Notes: a model not told the origin generated them from the sequence alone. 13,446 nucleotides of DNA from Neisseriaceae bacterium (GCA_017518785.1 JAFWUA010000120.1:1-13446); one strand, 5' to 3'; shown: positions 1 through 7,252, numbered from the stretch's first letter. Program-made: numbers and translations.

Positions 1-21
1 AGGTGCTGACGAATAATTTTT

Positions 22-48
22 AACGGTTAAACAAGCCGTTTAACCGTT
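22..48 (+). promoter_or_regulatory. Perfect hairpin in the leader upstream of rpmI
   Basis: An 11-bp perfect inverted repeat (AACGGTTAAAC / GTTTAACCGTT, 12 bp with the outer T-A pair) has a 5-base loop. It lies about 100 bases before the L35 start, where the infC-rpmI junction normally is. Neither strand has a T-run right after the stem, so it is not a typical Rho-independent terminator. In many bacteria L20 represses its own operon by binding RNA in this interval; a role in that control or in RNA processing is inference. No infC coding sequence can be recognised in the few bases before it. Confidence 0.4.
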
Positions 49-146
49 ATTAACAAAAGAGTGGCAATGGGTTTTGCAAGTATTTGTATTTTAATATAAA
101 TCACCTGATTGCCGAATTTTAAAACAAACAAATAGGACATAACAAA

Positions 147-344
147 ATGCCTAAAATGAAAACCAAATCCAGTGCGAAGAAACGCTTCAAAGCACTTGGT
201 AATGGCGGCGTGAAACGCAGTTTTGCGTTCAAACGCCACATTCTGACCAAAAAAACCACCAAAACCAAACGCCAATTACGCGGCACCACTATGGTTAATG
301 AACGCGATATGGCTTCGATTAACAAAATGTTGCCTTACGCATAA
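147..344 (+). CDS. rpmI: 50S ribosomal protein L35
   Basis: This 65-residue protein is the small basic L35 of the large ribosomal subunit. It opens with MPKMKTKSSAKKRF and ends in NKMLPYA, both typical of the family, and the length is standard. The start is ATG with an AGGA nine bases upstream. It is followed 18 bases later by rplT, the conserved order of the infC-rpmI-rplT operon; infC would lie just left of the window. The sequence is very close to the Neisseria L35 as I remember it, which is one of the main clues to the host. In other bacteria this operon is repressed by free L20. The hairpin at 22-48 is the only visible candidate for such control here. Confidence 0.98.
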   Translation: MPKMKTKSSAKKRFKALGNGGVKRSFAFKRHILTKKTTKTKRQLRGTTMVNERDMASINKMLPYA

Positions 345-362
345 CATTAAAGGAGTGAAAAT

Positions 363-719
363 ATGCCACGCGTAAAAAGAGGTGTAACCGCAAGAGCACG
401 CCATAAAAAAGTTCTTGCATTAGCAAAAGGTTATCGCGGTCGCCGTAAAAACGTCTATCGTGTTGCTAAACAAGCGGTAATGAAAGCAGGTCAATATGCT
501 TATCGCGACCGCCGCCAACGTAAACGCCAATTCCGCCGTTTATGGATTGCACGGATTAATGCCGCTGCACGTCAATACGGTTTGTCATACAGCAAATTTA
601 TGAATGGCTTGAAAAAAGCCGCTATCGAAATCGACCGCAAAGTCTTGGCTGACATCGCTGTATTCGATTCAAACGCATTTGCTCAATTAGTAGAAAAAGC
701 TAAAACCGCTTTGGCATAA
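363..719 (+). CDS. rplT: 50S ribosomal protein L20
   Basis: L20 binds 23S rRNA early in assembly of the large subunit and often autoregulates its operon. The 118-residue length is normal. The N-terminus MPRVKRGVTARARHKK, the basic helix with KGYRGRRKNVYR at about residues 23-34, and the block RDRRQRKRQFRRLW at about 48-61 are hallmark L20 sequence. The C-terminal globular part includes YSKFMNGLKKA and DRKVLADIAVFD. A strong AGGAG lies seven bases before the ATG. It is the last gene of the ribosomal operon, with the terminator hairpin starting 16 bases after the stop codon. The close match to Neisseria L20 supports the Neisseriaceae assignment. Confidence 0.98.
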   Translation: MPRVKRGVTARARHKKVLALAKGYRGRRKNVYRVAKQAVMKAGQYAYRDRRQRKRQFRRLWIARINAAARQYGLSYSKFMNGLKKAAIEIDRKVLADIAVFDSNAFAQLVEKAKTALA

Positions 720-734
720 TCTATTGATATAAAT

Positions 735-780
735 AAAAAACCGAATTTCTTAATTACAGAAATTCGGTTTTTTGTTTTTT
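735..780. terminator. Bidirectional Rho-independent terminator after rplT
   Basis: The stem CCGAATTTCT (741-750) pairs perfectly with AGAAATTCGG (758-767) around a 7-base loop. It is flanked by A6 on the left and T6-G-T6 on the right, so either strand yields a stem followed by a U-run. It ends the rpmI-rplT transcript and, on the other strand, the convergent lipoprotein gene at 799-1143. Confidence 0.95.
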
Positions 781-798
781 AAAAACAAGTTAATCCAA

Positions 799-1143
799 TC
801 AATCAACAATAAAACGTTTAACACAACCGCCAATACTTTGAGTTGCCATAGTTGCCGCAGTTTGAGCACGAGTATTGGGATTTACCAAACCAATTGTGTT
901 TTCTGTCGTCATATTTCGTACCCCCTCCTCGCTGACACAGCCACAGACTTTTTGTTCGATTTCAAGCTTTTTTTCATTGCTTAAAATCAGGGAAACCATC
1001 TTCCATTCTTGACGGTTATTTAACTGCACTTTACATTCATTTTCTAACAATGGCTTAACAACTGCCTGCGAAATGGTATTTTGACCATCAGTAGCAGCAC
1101 AGGCGGTAAGCAGTAAAGGTAAAAGTAATCCAAGTTTTTTCAT
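799..1143 (-). CDS. Small predicted lipoprotein with four mature cysteines besides the lipid anchor
   Basis: The 114-residue protein has a lipoprotein signal peptide: MKK, a Leu-rich core (residues 4-12) and the lipobox LTAC with the acylated cysteine at residue 15. The residues after Cys15 are Ala-Ala-Thr-Asp, with no Asp at +2. The mature part has four more cysteines, at 37, 67, 69 and 107, including a VCGC pair, which suggests two disulphides or a metal site in the periplasm. I do not recognise the family. The upstream SD is weak (TAGG about nine bases before ATG). The gene stands alone, convergent with rplT and sharing its terminator. A DUS-like site at 1205-1217 separates it from the AI-2E gene. 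Being a real secreted lipoprotein is well supported; its function is unknown. Confidence 0.75.
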   Translation of the reverse strand: MKKLGLLLPLLLTACAATDGQNTISQAVVKPLLENECKVQLNNRQEWKMVSLILSNEKKLEIEQKVCGCVSEEGVRNMTTENTIGLVNPNTRAQTAATMATQSIGGCVKRFIVD

Positions 1144-1204
1144 TTTTTGATACCTATAAATAATTAGTTGTATAAAATTGTTACTTACTTTATATACTAA
1201 AAAT

Positions 1205-1217
1205 AGTCTGCCGGAAA
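1205..1217 (+). repeat. DUS-like uptake word, exact copy
   Basis: AGTCTGCCGGAAA lies in the gap between the AI-2E gene and the lipoprotein gene. It is one of six exact 13-base copies in the window; far fewer than one would be expected by chance. It is followed by GTTTTT and shows no inverted partner. Confidence 0.7.
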
Positions 1218-1234
1218 GTTTTTAAGCAATGTTT

Positions 1235-2251
1235 TTAATAATTTTGCGAAACTTTATTGCTTAACATTACTGATAAAAATCTTGTATCAGGATTAGATTT
1301 CAGTGCAATTTTAATACTCATAGTTAATGGAATGGCAAGGAACAGACCGCCAATACCAAATACAAAACCCCATAATAATAAACTTACTAATACGACAAAT
1401 GTGGAGATACCCAAACCTTGTCCCATAAATCTTGGTTCAATAATATTTCCAATTAACACATTAACAAATAAATAAATTAGTATTACCCACACAGAAACTC
1501 CTAAACTCATACTACTTAATGTAACAAAAAGAGTTGGTAATACCGCAATAATCGAACCGATAGTTGGAATACAATTTAAAATAAATGCCAAAATTCCCCA
1601 TAACGGTGCGTATGGCACGCCCACTACCCATAATAAAAAACCTATGATAACACCGGTTGCAATCGATGCAATGGTTTTAATCAGTAGATATTTTTTCAAG
1701 TTTTTAATAAAATTATTAAAAAATACAGCATTTTTACGATTTATTTTTGATAAGTATTTGATTTTTTCTTCCATAATACTACTTTCAAATACAAAAAATG
1801 CCACCATCATGAAAATAAAAAATCCTTTGGAAATAATAAATCCTGTTTTTTTCAAGATAGTAGTAAATTGATTAACAACCATTCCTACATCTAAACCAAT
1901 CATACTCTCATCAATATTAATAAATTCGTAAGTATTAGCTTTTTGAATAAAACTATTAGTAATACCTCTAAATCTATTTTGTAATTCCGGCAGATTAGCA
2001 GTAAATTCCGCAATGGTATTAAAAATTATATTTCCTAAAAATGCTAATATTGATAAAAATAATACGGTTACAATTAAAAATGAAAACAAACGCCCTATTT
2101 TCAATTTCTGCATATATAACATTGCAGGTGAAATAACGATTGCAATAAAAATTGCTAATAAAAATGGCACATTCACCGAAGATGCAGCTTTTAATCCTGC
2201 CAAAATAATTACTACACAAGCTATGTAAATTAAACTCATTTGTGGTTTCAA
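1235..2251 (-). CDS. AI-2E/PerM-family membrane protein
   Basis: The 338-residue polytopic inner-membrane protein belongs to the AI-2E transporter (PerM/YdiK/TqsA) family. Members have been linked to export of small molecules, autoinducer-2 or ions; the substrate here cannot be told. Hydrophobic segments lie at about 6-23, 27-46, 53-78, 137-156, 194-212, 215-245, 250-270 and 284-316. Family motifs are the loop NCIPTIG (226-232) and EPRFMGQGLGIS (272-283). The start is TTG at 2251: AGAGGA lies eight bases before it, whereas the first in-frame ATG (2239) would have the same SD about 20 bases away. The gene is clearly more AT-rich than the signalling operon downstream (14 of 60 G+C in the row at 1441 against 28 of 60 at 10741). 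A DUS-like inverted pair separates it from apt, so it is probably transcribed separately. Confidence 0.88.
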   Translation of the reverse strand: MKPQMSLIYIACVVIILAGLKAASSVNVPFLLAIFIAIVISPAMLYMQKLKIGRLFSFLIVTVLFLSILAFLGNIIFNTIAEFTANLPELQNRFRGITNSFIQKANTYEFINIDESMIGLDVGMVVNQFTTILKKTGFIISKGFFIFMMVAFFVFESSIMEEKIKYLSKINRKNAVFFNNFIKNLKKYLLIKTIASIATGVIIGFLLWVVGVPYAPLWGILAFILNCIPTIGSIIAVLPTLFVTLSSMSLGVSVWVILIYLFVNVLIGNIIEPRFMGQGLGISTFVVLVSLLLWGFVFGIGGLFLAIPLTMSIKIALKSNPDTRFLSVMLSNKVSQNY

Positions 2252-2277
2252 TTGTTATTTCCTCTTGTAAATTGAAA

Positions 2278-2320
2278 AGTCTGCCGGAAAAGGTTTTATT
2301 TATTCAACTTTCCGGCAGTG
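2278..2320 (-). terminator. Inverted pair of DUS-like words, probable apt terminator
   Basis: An exact AGTCTGCCGGAAA (2278-2290) faces a partial copy, TTTCCGGCAG (2309-2318). The two form a 10-bp perfect stem with an 18-base loop. The hairpin starts about 20 bases past the apt stop codon, and on the minus strand it is followed by GACTTTT, so it could end apt transcription. Inverted DUS pairs acting as terminators are well known in Neisseria. Confidence 0.65.
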
Positions 2321-2338
2321 TTATTAAATTAACATCAA

Positions 2339-2896
2339 CTATATATTATAACGAGGCATATCCCCCAAAGCCTGCACTAATGAGAATAAATCAATGCCCG
2401 CATTTCTAACCTTATTAGCACCGTCCATATCAGAAAATTCAATTAAAGAACAAGCAGCCGCAACTATTCCTCCTGCACTGCGGATTAAATTTGCACCTGC
2501 TATCATAGTGCCGCCGGTAGCTACTAAATCATCGCACAGCAACACTCTTTGTCCTCTGGCAATCGCATCGGCATGAATTTCCAAAGTAGCACTGCCGTAT
2601 TCCAATTCATAATCCTCGCTTAAAGTGGTTGATGGCAACTTACCTTTTTTACGAATCGGAATAAAACCAACGCCCAATTTATACGCCAATGCAGCACCCA
2701 AAATAAATCCACGTGCTTCCAAGCTGGCTACAACATCTATTTTTTGTCCTGCAAAATTTTCGTGCAATAAATCGATGATTGATTGAAAAGTTGTTGCATC
2801 TTGCAAGGCTGTGGTTATGTCGTAAAACAAAATGCCTTTTTTGGGATAATTGGGTATTTTGCGGATATGAGTGGCAATTTGCTGGATTTTAGTCAT
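2339..2896 (-). CDS. apt: Adenine phosphoribosyltransferase
   Basis: This cytosolic enzyme of purine salvage makes AMP and pyrophosphate from adenine and PRPP. The 185-residue length is typical. Visible family features are the N-terminal IPNYPKKGILFYDITT (14-29), the ARGF segment (61-64), the flexible-loop region around KKGKLPSTTLSEDY (83-96), and the PRPP-binding motif VLLCDDLVATGGT (118-130) with the paired acidic residues Asp122-Asp123. It starts at ATG with only a weak SD (GGGA). It is divergent from the amidotransferase gene at 3030 across 133 bases that should hold both promoters; I could not fix either with confidence. It ends just before the DUS-like hairpin at 2278-2320. Confidence 0.96.
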   Translation of the reverse strand: MTKIQQIATHIRKIPNYPKKGILFYDITTALQDATTFQSIIDLLHENFAGQKIDVVASLEARGFILGAALAYKLGVGFIPIRKKGKLPSTTLSEDYELEYGSATLEIHADAIARGQRVLLCDDLVATGGTMIAGANLIRSAGGIVAAACSLIEFSDMDGANKVRNAGIDLFSLVQALGDMPRYNI

Positions 2897-3029
2897 TTTT
2901 GAAGTCCCATTTTTGCGTTACCAGAAACCTGTTAATTTTAATATGAAACGTATCTATCATAAAATCTTTCGTAATGGTGAGAAAAACGGCATAATAGGTA
3001 GGTTTAATTGATTATAAAGTGATAATAAA

Positions 3030-3599
3030 ATGCTATTACTAATCGATAATTACGATAGCTTTACTTACAACATCGTGCAATATTTAGCACAATTAGGACA
3101 AGAAGTTGCGGTATATCGCAATGATGAGATTGATTGTGCCAAAATTGCCGAAATTTCACCGCAATATTTAGTTATCGGACCTGGTCCCTGTGCTCCATCT
3201 GCCGCTGGAATATCACTTTCTGCAATTCGCACCTTTGCCGGAAAAATTCCGATATTAGGAATTTGTTTGGGACATCAAGCGATTGGTGAAGCATTTGGTG
3301 GCAAGGTGGTATGTGCTCAAACGCTGATGCACGGTAAAAATTCATTAGTCCATCACAATGGACGTGGCATGTTTACCGGTGTTCCAAATCCTGTTTCTTG
3401 TACCCGTTACCATAGTTTATCAATAGAACGCTCTTCTCTACCTGGTTCATTAAAAATCAGTGCATGGACAGATGATGGAGAAATCATGGGATTACGCCAT
3501 CACACCATGCCAATCGAAAGCGTCCAATTTCACCCAGAAGCACTATTAACCGAACATGGGCTGACAATGTTGCAAAATTTTCTCAATGAATTTAAGTAA
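3030..3599 (+). CDS. pabA: Glutamine amidotransferase subunit of anthranilate or aminodeoxychorismate synthase
   Basis: The 189-residue class I glutamine amidotransferase releases ammonia from glutamine for chorismate conversion in tryptophan (TrpG) or folate (PabA) synthesis. The catalytic triad is visible: Cys79 in GICLGHQ, and His168 and Glu170 in VQFHPEALLTEHG. The N-terminus LLLIDNYDSFTYNIVQYL and the oxyanion loop GPGPCAPSAAG are also standard. No trpE or pabB lies nearby, so the role cannot be decided between the two; many bacteria use one such protein for both. No clear SD precedes the ATG, and a TATAAA at 3013-3018 lies so close that the leader may be very short. It heads a five-gene run, with the ABC-F gene 11 bases downstream. 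The symbol is a best guess over trpG. Confidence 0.9.
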   Translation: MLLLIDNYDSFTYNIVQYLAQLGQEVAVYRNDEIDCAKIAEISPQYLVIGPGPCAPSAAGISLSAIRTFAGKIPILGICLGHQAIGEAFGGKVVCAQTLMHGKNSLVHHNGRGMFTGVPNPVSCTRYHSLSIERSSLPGSLKISAWTDDGEIMGLRHHTMPIESVQFHPEALLTEHGLTMLQNFLNEFK

Positions 3600-3610
3600 T
3601 TAATGCACCA

Positions 3611-5509
3611 ATGTTAGATATTCGTAATTTGTATTTGCAACGTGGCAATAAATCTTTGTTTGAAGATGCCTCTTTGGCAGTTTATCCTAATCAAAAAATC
3701 GGTTTAGTAGGTAAGAATGGTTGTGGGAAATCATCTTTATTTGCCTTAATTTGTGGCGATTTATTACCAGATGAGGGAGAAATAAGTCTGCCGGAAACAT
3801 GGAAAATTGCCACAGTACGTCAAGAAACACCATCATCACCATTATCTGCAATAGATTACGTATTATCCGCAGATACGCAGTTACAAATTACAAAACAAGC
3901 ACTAATAGACGCACAAAAAACATCAGATGGTATAGCAATTGCCAATGCTCATCTTGCATTAGAAGAAATTGGTGCATACGATGCCGTAGCACGTGTTGGC
4001 AAATTATTATCTGGATTAGGTTTTTCTACCGAAGAACAAACTCGTCCAGTTAAAACATTTAGCGGTGGTTGGCGTATGCGTTTGAATTTAGCTCAAGCTT
4101 TAATTCAACGTTCCGACCTATTATTATTAGATGAACCTACCAACCATTTAGATTTAGAAACAGTTTTATGGTTAGAAAACTATCTCAATAGCATTAATAC
4201 TACTCTTTTGATTATTTCACATGATAGAGATTTCTTAAACGCCACCACCAAACAAACAGTTGAATTATCAAATAAAAAGCTCACAATTTACGGTGGCAAT
4301 TACGATTTTTATCAGCAAGAAAGAGCAATTCGCCTATCTCATCAAGCAGCAGCTTACGCCAAACAACAAGCACAAATCAAACATTTACAATCATTTATCG
4401 ATCGCTTTCGTGCCAAAGCCACCAAAGCACGTCAAGCTCAAAGTCGCATTAAGGCATTAGAGAAATTGGAAAAAATTTCACCATCTCATATTGATGATGG
4501 ATTTTCATTTGAATTTAAAACGCCAGACTTTTTACCAGATTTTCCAATTCGCTTAATTGAAGCCGATATAGGCTATGAACAAAATCACCCAATCGTAAGC
4601 AAAATTAAGCTATCTTTGGAAGCCGGCGGACGCTACGGCTTATTAGGAGTAAATGGCAGTGGCAAAAGTACTCTAATCAAAACATTAGTTGGCACACTCC
4701 CTCCTATTTCCGGCAGACTTCACCATGATAACAAATTAAAAATTGGCTATTTTGCCCAACATCAATTAGATGGATTGCGTGAAGACTGGACTCCCATTCA
4801 ACATATCCGACACATCTCGCCAGAAACACGTGAACAAGAAATACGCAACTTTTTAGGGCAATTTGCATTTAGCAACAATATGGCAACCTCACCAATCGCA
4901 CCCTTTTCTGGCGGAGAAAAAGCAAGACTATCTTTGGCATTATTAGTATGGAGTCGCCCCAATTTACTTTTATTAGACGAACCTACCAACCATCTTGATT
5001 TAGACATGCGTTATGCCCTAACCATTGCCCTACAAAGCTTTGATGGGGCACTATTATTGGTATCGCATGACAGAAGCTTATTAGAAACCGTATGCGATAA
5101 TTTCATTGTAATCAAAGATGGACATCTTGTTGTATTTGATGGAAATTTAGAAGAGTATCGCAATCTACATCTCAAAACAAAAGACTCCCAAAACCCACAA
5201 ATTTCCCAATCGCATCATAAACGTGATAAACGCAAAGAAGCCGAAATTAGGCAAGAAATATCAAGAAAAATCAAACCATTACAAAAAATCATTCAAGAAT
5301 GCGAAACAATAATTGAAGCATTGCAACAAGAAAAAAAACGTGCAGAAACTTTTTTAAGTTCCGAAAATGCGTATAATGATGAAAATAAAACAACTTTACG
5401 TGAAACCATAGAAAAATTACAACAAATAAACCAAAAAATAGACCAAGCAGAAGAACGTTGGTTGCAATCCCAAGAAGAAATAGAGCAAATTCGACAAACA
5501 ATTAAATAA
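3611..5509 (+). CDS. yheS: ABC-F ATPase, YheS type
   Basis: The 632-residue soluble protein has two ABC ATPase domains and no membrane segments, the plan of the ABC-F translation factors that act at the ribosomal E site. Domain 1: Walker A GKNGCGKS (34-41), signature FSGGW (150-154), Walker B LLLLDEPTNHLD (170-181), switch SHDR (203-206). The inter-domain linker (about 235-300) contains the charged FRAKATKARQAQSRIKALE block that reaches the tRNA. Domain 2: GVNGSGKS (346-353), SGGEK (433-437), LLLLDEPTNHLD (452-463), SHDR (485-488). A charged coiled-coil tail follows (about 537-632). Length, linker and tail match E. coli YheS better than EttA or Uup. It follows pabA by 11 bases with no obvious SD, which may mean translational coupling. 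It carries two DUS-like words, one on each strand. Confidence 0.93.
   Translation: MLDIRNLYLQRGNKSLFEDASLAVYPNQKIGLVGKNGCGKSSLFALICGDLLPDEGEISLPETWKIATVRQETPSSPLSAIDYVLSADTQLQITKQALIDAQKTSDGIAIANAHLALEEIGAYDAVARVGKLLSGLGFSTEEQTRPVKTFSGGWRMRLNLAQALIQRSDLLLLDEPTNHLDLETVLWLENYLNSINTTLLIISHDRDFLNATTKQTVELSNKKLTIYGGNYDFYQQERAIRLSHQAAAYAKQQAQIKHLQSFIDRFRAKATKARQAQSRIKALEKLEKISPSHIDDGFSFEFKTPDFLPDFPIRLIEADIGYEQNHPIVSKIKLSLEAGGRYGLLGVNGSGKSTLIKTLVGTLPPISGRLHHDNKLKIGYFAQHQLDGLREDWTPIQHIRHISPETREQEIRNFLGQFAFSNNMATSPIAPFSGGEKARLSLALLVWSRPNLLLLDEPTNHLDLDMRYALTIALQSFDGALLLVSHDRSLLETVCDNFIVIKDGHLVVFDGNLEEYRNLHLKTKDSQNPQISQSHHKRDKRKEAEIRQEISRKIKPLQKIIQECETIIEALQQEKKRAETFLSSENAYNDENKTTLRETIEKLQQINQKIDQAEERWLQSQEEIEQIRQTIK
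3785..3797 (+). repeat. DUS-like uptake word, exact copy inside yheS
   Basis: AGTCTGCCGGAAA occurs in the coding strand of the ABC-F gene, where it encodes part of Ser-Leu-Pro-Glu. The reading frame accommodates it without disturbing the first ATPase domain. Confidence 0.65.
4707..4719 (-). repeat. DUS-like uptake word, exact copy inside yheS (opposite strand)
   Basis: TTTCCGGCAGACT on the plus strand is the exact reverse complement of the 13-base word. It encodes part of Ile-Ser-Gly-Arg-Leu just after the second Walker A helix. It lies 910 bases from the opposite-strand copy, too far to form a useful hairpin. Confidence 0.65.
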
Positions 5510-5523
5510 TTGGAGTGTTTAAA

Positions 5524-5937
5524 ATGAACTCAATCAAAAACATACTATTTTTATCGCTATCATTATTAAGTGGCAGTATATTTGCGGACACTATTTACAA
5601 TTGTCCTACTGCAAATGGCTCACATGAATACACAGCTGTTGCACGTCCAGATTGTACACCTGTTGAAATGGGCAATATTAACACGTACCAATCTAACACC
5701 CCAAGCTCATCAAGCTATGACTATTCATCATCTACTAATTCCTCTAAACAACCACAAAACGATGCAAGACGACAACAAGCACTTGCCGAATTAAAAGAAG
5801 CAGAACGTAGATTGGAAGAAGGGAAAAACACCAGATTAGGCGGAGAACGCAACTATGCCAAATACCAAGAACGTATCCAAAAATTAGAAGATGATGTAAA
5901 AAAAGCACGCCAAAAAGTAGAACGTCGCCAGTATTAA
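5524..5937 (+). CDS. Secreted DUF4124-like protein with coiled-coil tail (paralogue 1)
   Basis: This is a predicted periplasmic protein of 137 residues. A Sec signal peptide covers residues 1-21, with likely cleavage after SIFA. A short cysteine pair domain (IYNC..., Cys27 and Cys44) follows, resembling the YxC...YT...C pattern of DUF4124. Next come a Ser/Tyr-rich linker (about 57-74) and a highly charged helix (about 81-134) likely to form a coiled coil. I chose ATG 5524 over an in-frame GTG at 5515 because GGAG (5512-5515) sits eight bases before the ATG and overlaps the GTG. It starts 14 bases after yheS and is followed by a relative of the same plan. Function unknown; the layout suggests an envelope structural or binding role, which is inference. 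Confidence 0.8.
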   Translation: MNSIKNILFLSLSLLSGSIFADTIYNCPTANGSHEYTAVARPDCTPVEMGNINTYQSNTPSSSSYDYSSSTNSSKQPQNDARRQQALAELKEAERRLEEGKNTRLGGERNYAKYQERIQKLEDDVKKARQKVERRQY

Positions 5938-5952
5938 GAAGGTTTTTTGAAG

Positions 5953-6438
5953 ATGAAGAAGTATGTGTATCTTGGCTTATTTAGCCTATGTCTTGTAGCA
6001 CCATTTGCTAACGGAGCTGTTTACGAATGCAAACGCAATGGCATTACGGTATACACCAATAAAGCCGGTTCAGGTTGTGGTTCAGCAAAATTAGGGTACG
6101 TTGGCACTTATTCTGCCGATCACAAATCGTATGCAAACAGTGGCTCCTACACCTATACCCCACCATCATCAAGCGGAAGTGCCAAACGCAATACACGCAG
6201 TGGCACAGCTGCCGAACATGTTCAACCAGAAGTGCAATCCAAACGAGATAACGGACGGTTAAGCATTTTGCAACGTGAATTAGCTAACGAACAACAAGCT
6301 CTTGACAGTGCCCAGAAAAATTTAGCCGCAGGCAAAGCTGCAAAAAAAGATGCAGCAAGTTTAGCGGCATTAGAAGGTGCGATTAAAGATAGACAAGAAA
6401 ATATCTCGGCACTACAAAAAGAAATCTCACGCATGTGA
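5953..6438 (+). CDS. Secreted DUF4124-like protein with coiled-coil tail (paralogue 2)
   Basis: The 161-residue predicted periplasmic protein shares the plan of its upstream neighbour. It has a signal peptide (1 to about 21), then VYEC with Cys26, a GITVYT strand, Cys42, the shared GY/N-x-GTY-like turn (48-53), a Ser/Tyr/Pro-rich linker (about 54-90) and a charged helical tail (about 100-160). ATG 5953 is preferred to the in-frame TTG at 5947, because AGAAGG ends ten bases before the ATG but only four before the TTG. The gap to the previous gene is 15 bases and to the GNAT gene nine. The repeated architecture points to an old tandem duplication. The two differ most in the linker and tail. No specific function can be assigned. 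Confidence 0.8.
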   Translation: MKKYVYLGLFSLCLVAPFANGAVYECKRNGITVYTNKAGSGCGSAKLGYVGTYSADHKSYANSGSYTYTPPSSSGSAKRNTRSGTAAEHVQPEVQSKRDNGRLSILQRELANEQQALDSAQKNLAAGKAAKKDAASLAALEGAIKDRQENISALQKEISRM

Positions 6439-6447
6439 GGTTGCATT

Positions 6448-6942
6448 ATGGTTCTGAACCAACTGCGTCAAGCACGGCAAGAGGATTTTCAAGATATTCA
6501 TTTTGTCCATCAATGTGCAATCCGCTTTGCCTGCTGTGGTTTTTACAATGATAATGTCCTAAAAGCATGGTTAGCAAATACATCGGTGGATAGCTATCTT
6601 AAATCCATGCATACCAGAGAATTGTGGGTTACAGAATATCAAGGAAAAATTCAAGGTTTTTTCCAACTAAACTTACAAGATGGGGAATTAGATGCACTAT
6701 ACGTTCACCCCATGTATCACTCCAAAGGATTAGGCACAGCAATGCTACACCGTGCAGAAAAACTTACATTTGACAACGAATTAAGTACACTAAAATTATA
6801 CGCATCTCTTAACTCTATATCATTTTATCGCCTTAATGGATATAACAAACTACGTAGTTGCGAATTACGCCTAAATTCACAAGTCTCCGTTCGTGGTGAA
6901 TTAATGTGTCGCAATTTATATGCCGATGATTTTATGGATTGA
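6448..6942 (+). CDS. GNAT-family N-acetyltransferase
   Basis: The 164-residue cytosolic protein has the GNAT fold, which moves the acetyl group of acetyl-CoA to an amine. Motif A is seen at about 81-105: LDALYVHPMYHSKGLGTAM, where HSKGLG is the variant of the Q/RxxGxG/A pyrophosphate-binding loop. Motif B follows as LYASLNSISFYRLNGY (about 117-132), with the usual Tyr after Phe. The substrate is unknown. The SD GAGG (6437-6440) overlaps the stop codon of the preceding gene, seven bases before ATG, so translation is probably coupled. It is the last gene of the plus-strand run. A long MITE-derived palindrome starts six bases past its stop codon and may shape its mRNA 3' end. Confidence 0.88.
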   Translation: MVLNQLRQARQEDFQDIHFVHQCAIRFACCGFYNDNVLKAWLANTSVDSYLKSMHTRELWVTEYQGKIQGFFQLNLQDGELDALYVHPMYHSKGLGTAMLHRAEKLTFDNELSTLKLYASLNSISFYRLNGYNKLRSCELRLNSQVSVRGELMCRNLYADDFMD

Positions 6943-6948
6943 TTTTTA

Positions 6949-7228
6949 GAGACTCCTGCAAAACTCGTCATTCTGAATTTCACGAAGTGAAATGAAGAAT
7001 CTGACTTATTGAGACTCCTGCAAAACCCAATTTTTTCATTACTCGTCATTTTGAGCAAAGAAAAAATATTTACAAAACAATAAATTATATTCTTCGTTTC
7101 ACTGTGTGAAATTCAGAATGATGGGTTTTGCAGGAGTCTCAATAAGTTAGATTCTTCATTTCACTTCGTGAAATGAAGAATGACGAGTTTTGCAGGAGTC
7201 TCTGTAAGATAAATTTTGCATGAGTCTC
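6949..7228. mobile_element. Nested MITE-like composite
   Basis: Two 62-base arms (6949-7010 and 7141-7202) are inverted copies of each other with about three mismatches. Each begins or ends with GAGACTCCTGCAAAAC. A complete 130-bp element (7011-7140) sits between them. A further worn end, TTTTGCATGAGTCTC, occurs at 7214-7228. The whole block is flanked by TTA on both sides (6946-6948 and 7229-7231), a tentative 3-bp target duplication. There is no coding capacity, so movement would need a transposase from elsewhere. Confidence 0.75.
7011..7140. mobile_element. 130-bp MITE copy A
   Basis: Perfect 19-bp terminal inverted repeats (GAGACTCCTGCAAAACCCA and its reverse complement) enclose a non-coding interior. 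A second copy at 9141-9270 matches 126 of 130 positions. The ends resemble those of IS5-family elements known from Neisseria (GAGACCTTTGCAAAA, from memory), so a non-autonomous IS derivative is likely. Confidence 0.85.
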
Positions 7229-7252
7229 TTAAATTTAAACTTGGCAAAAAAC

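Noticed and set aside
1..21. Possible end of infC at the left edge
   Set aside because: About 20 bases are available, and none of the three frames gives a recognisable IF3 C-terminus.
772..984. A 70-residue plus-strand frame with several cysteines
   Set aside because: It starts inside the rplT terminator and is antisense to the lipoprotein gene with its clear lipobox.
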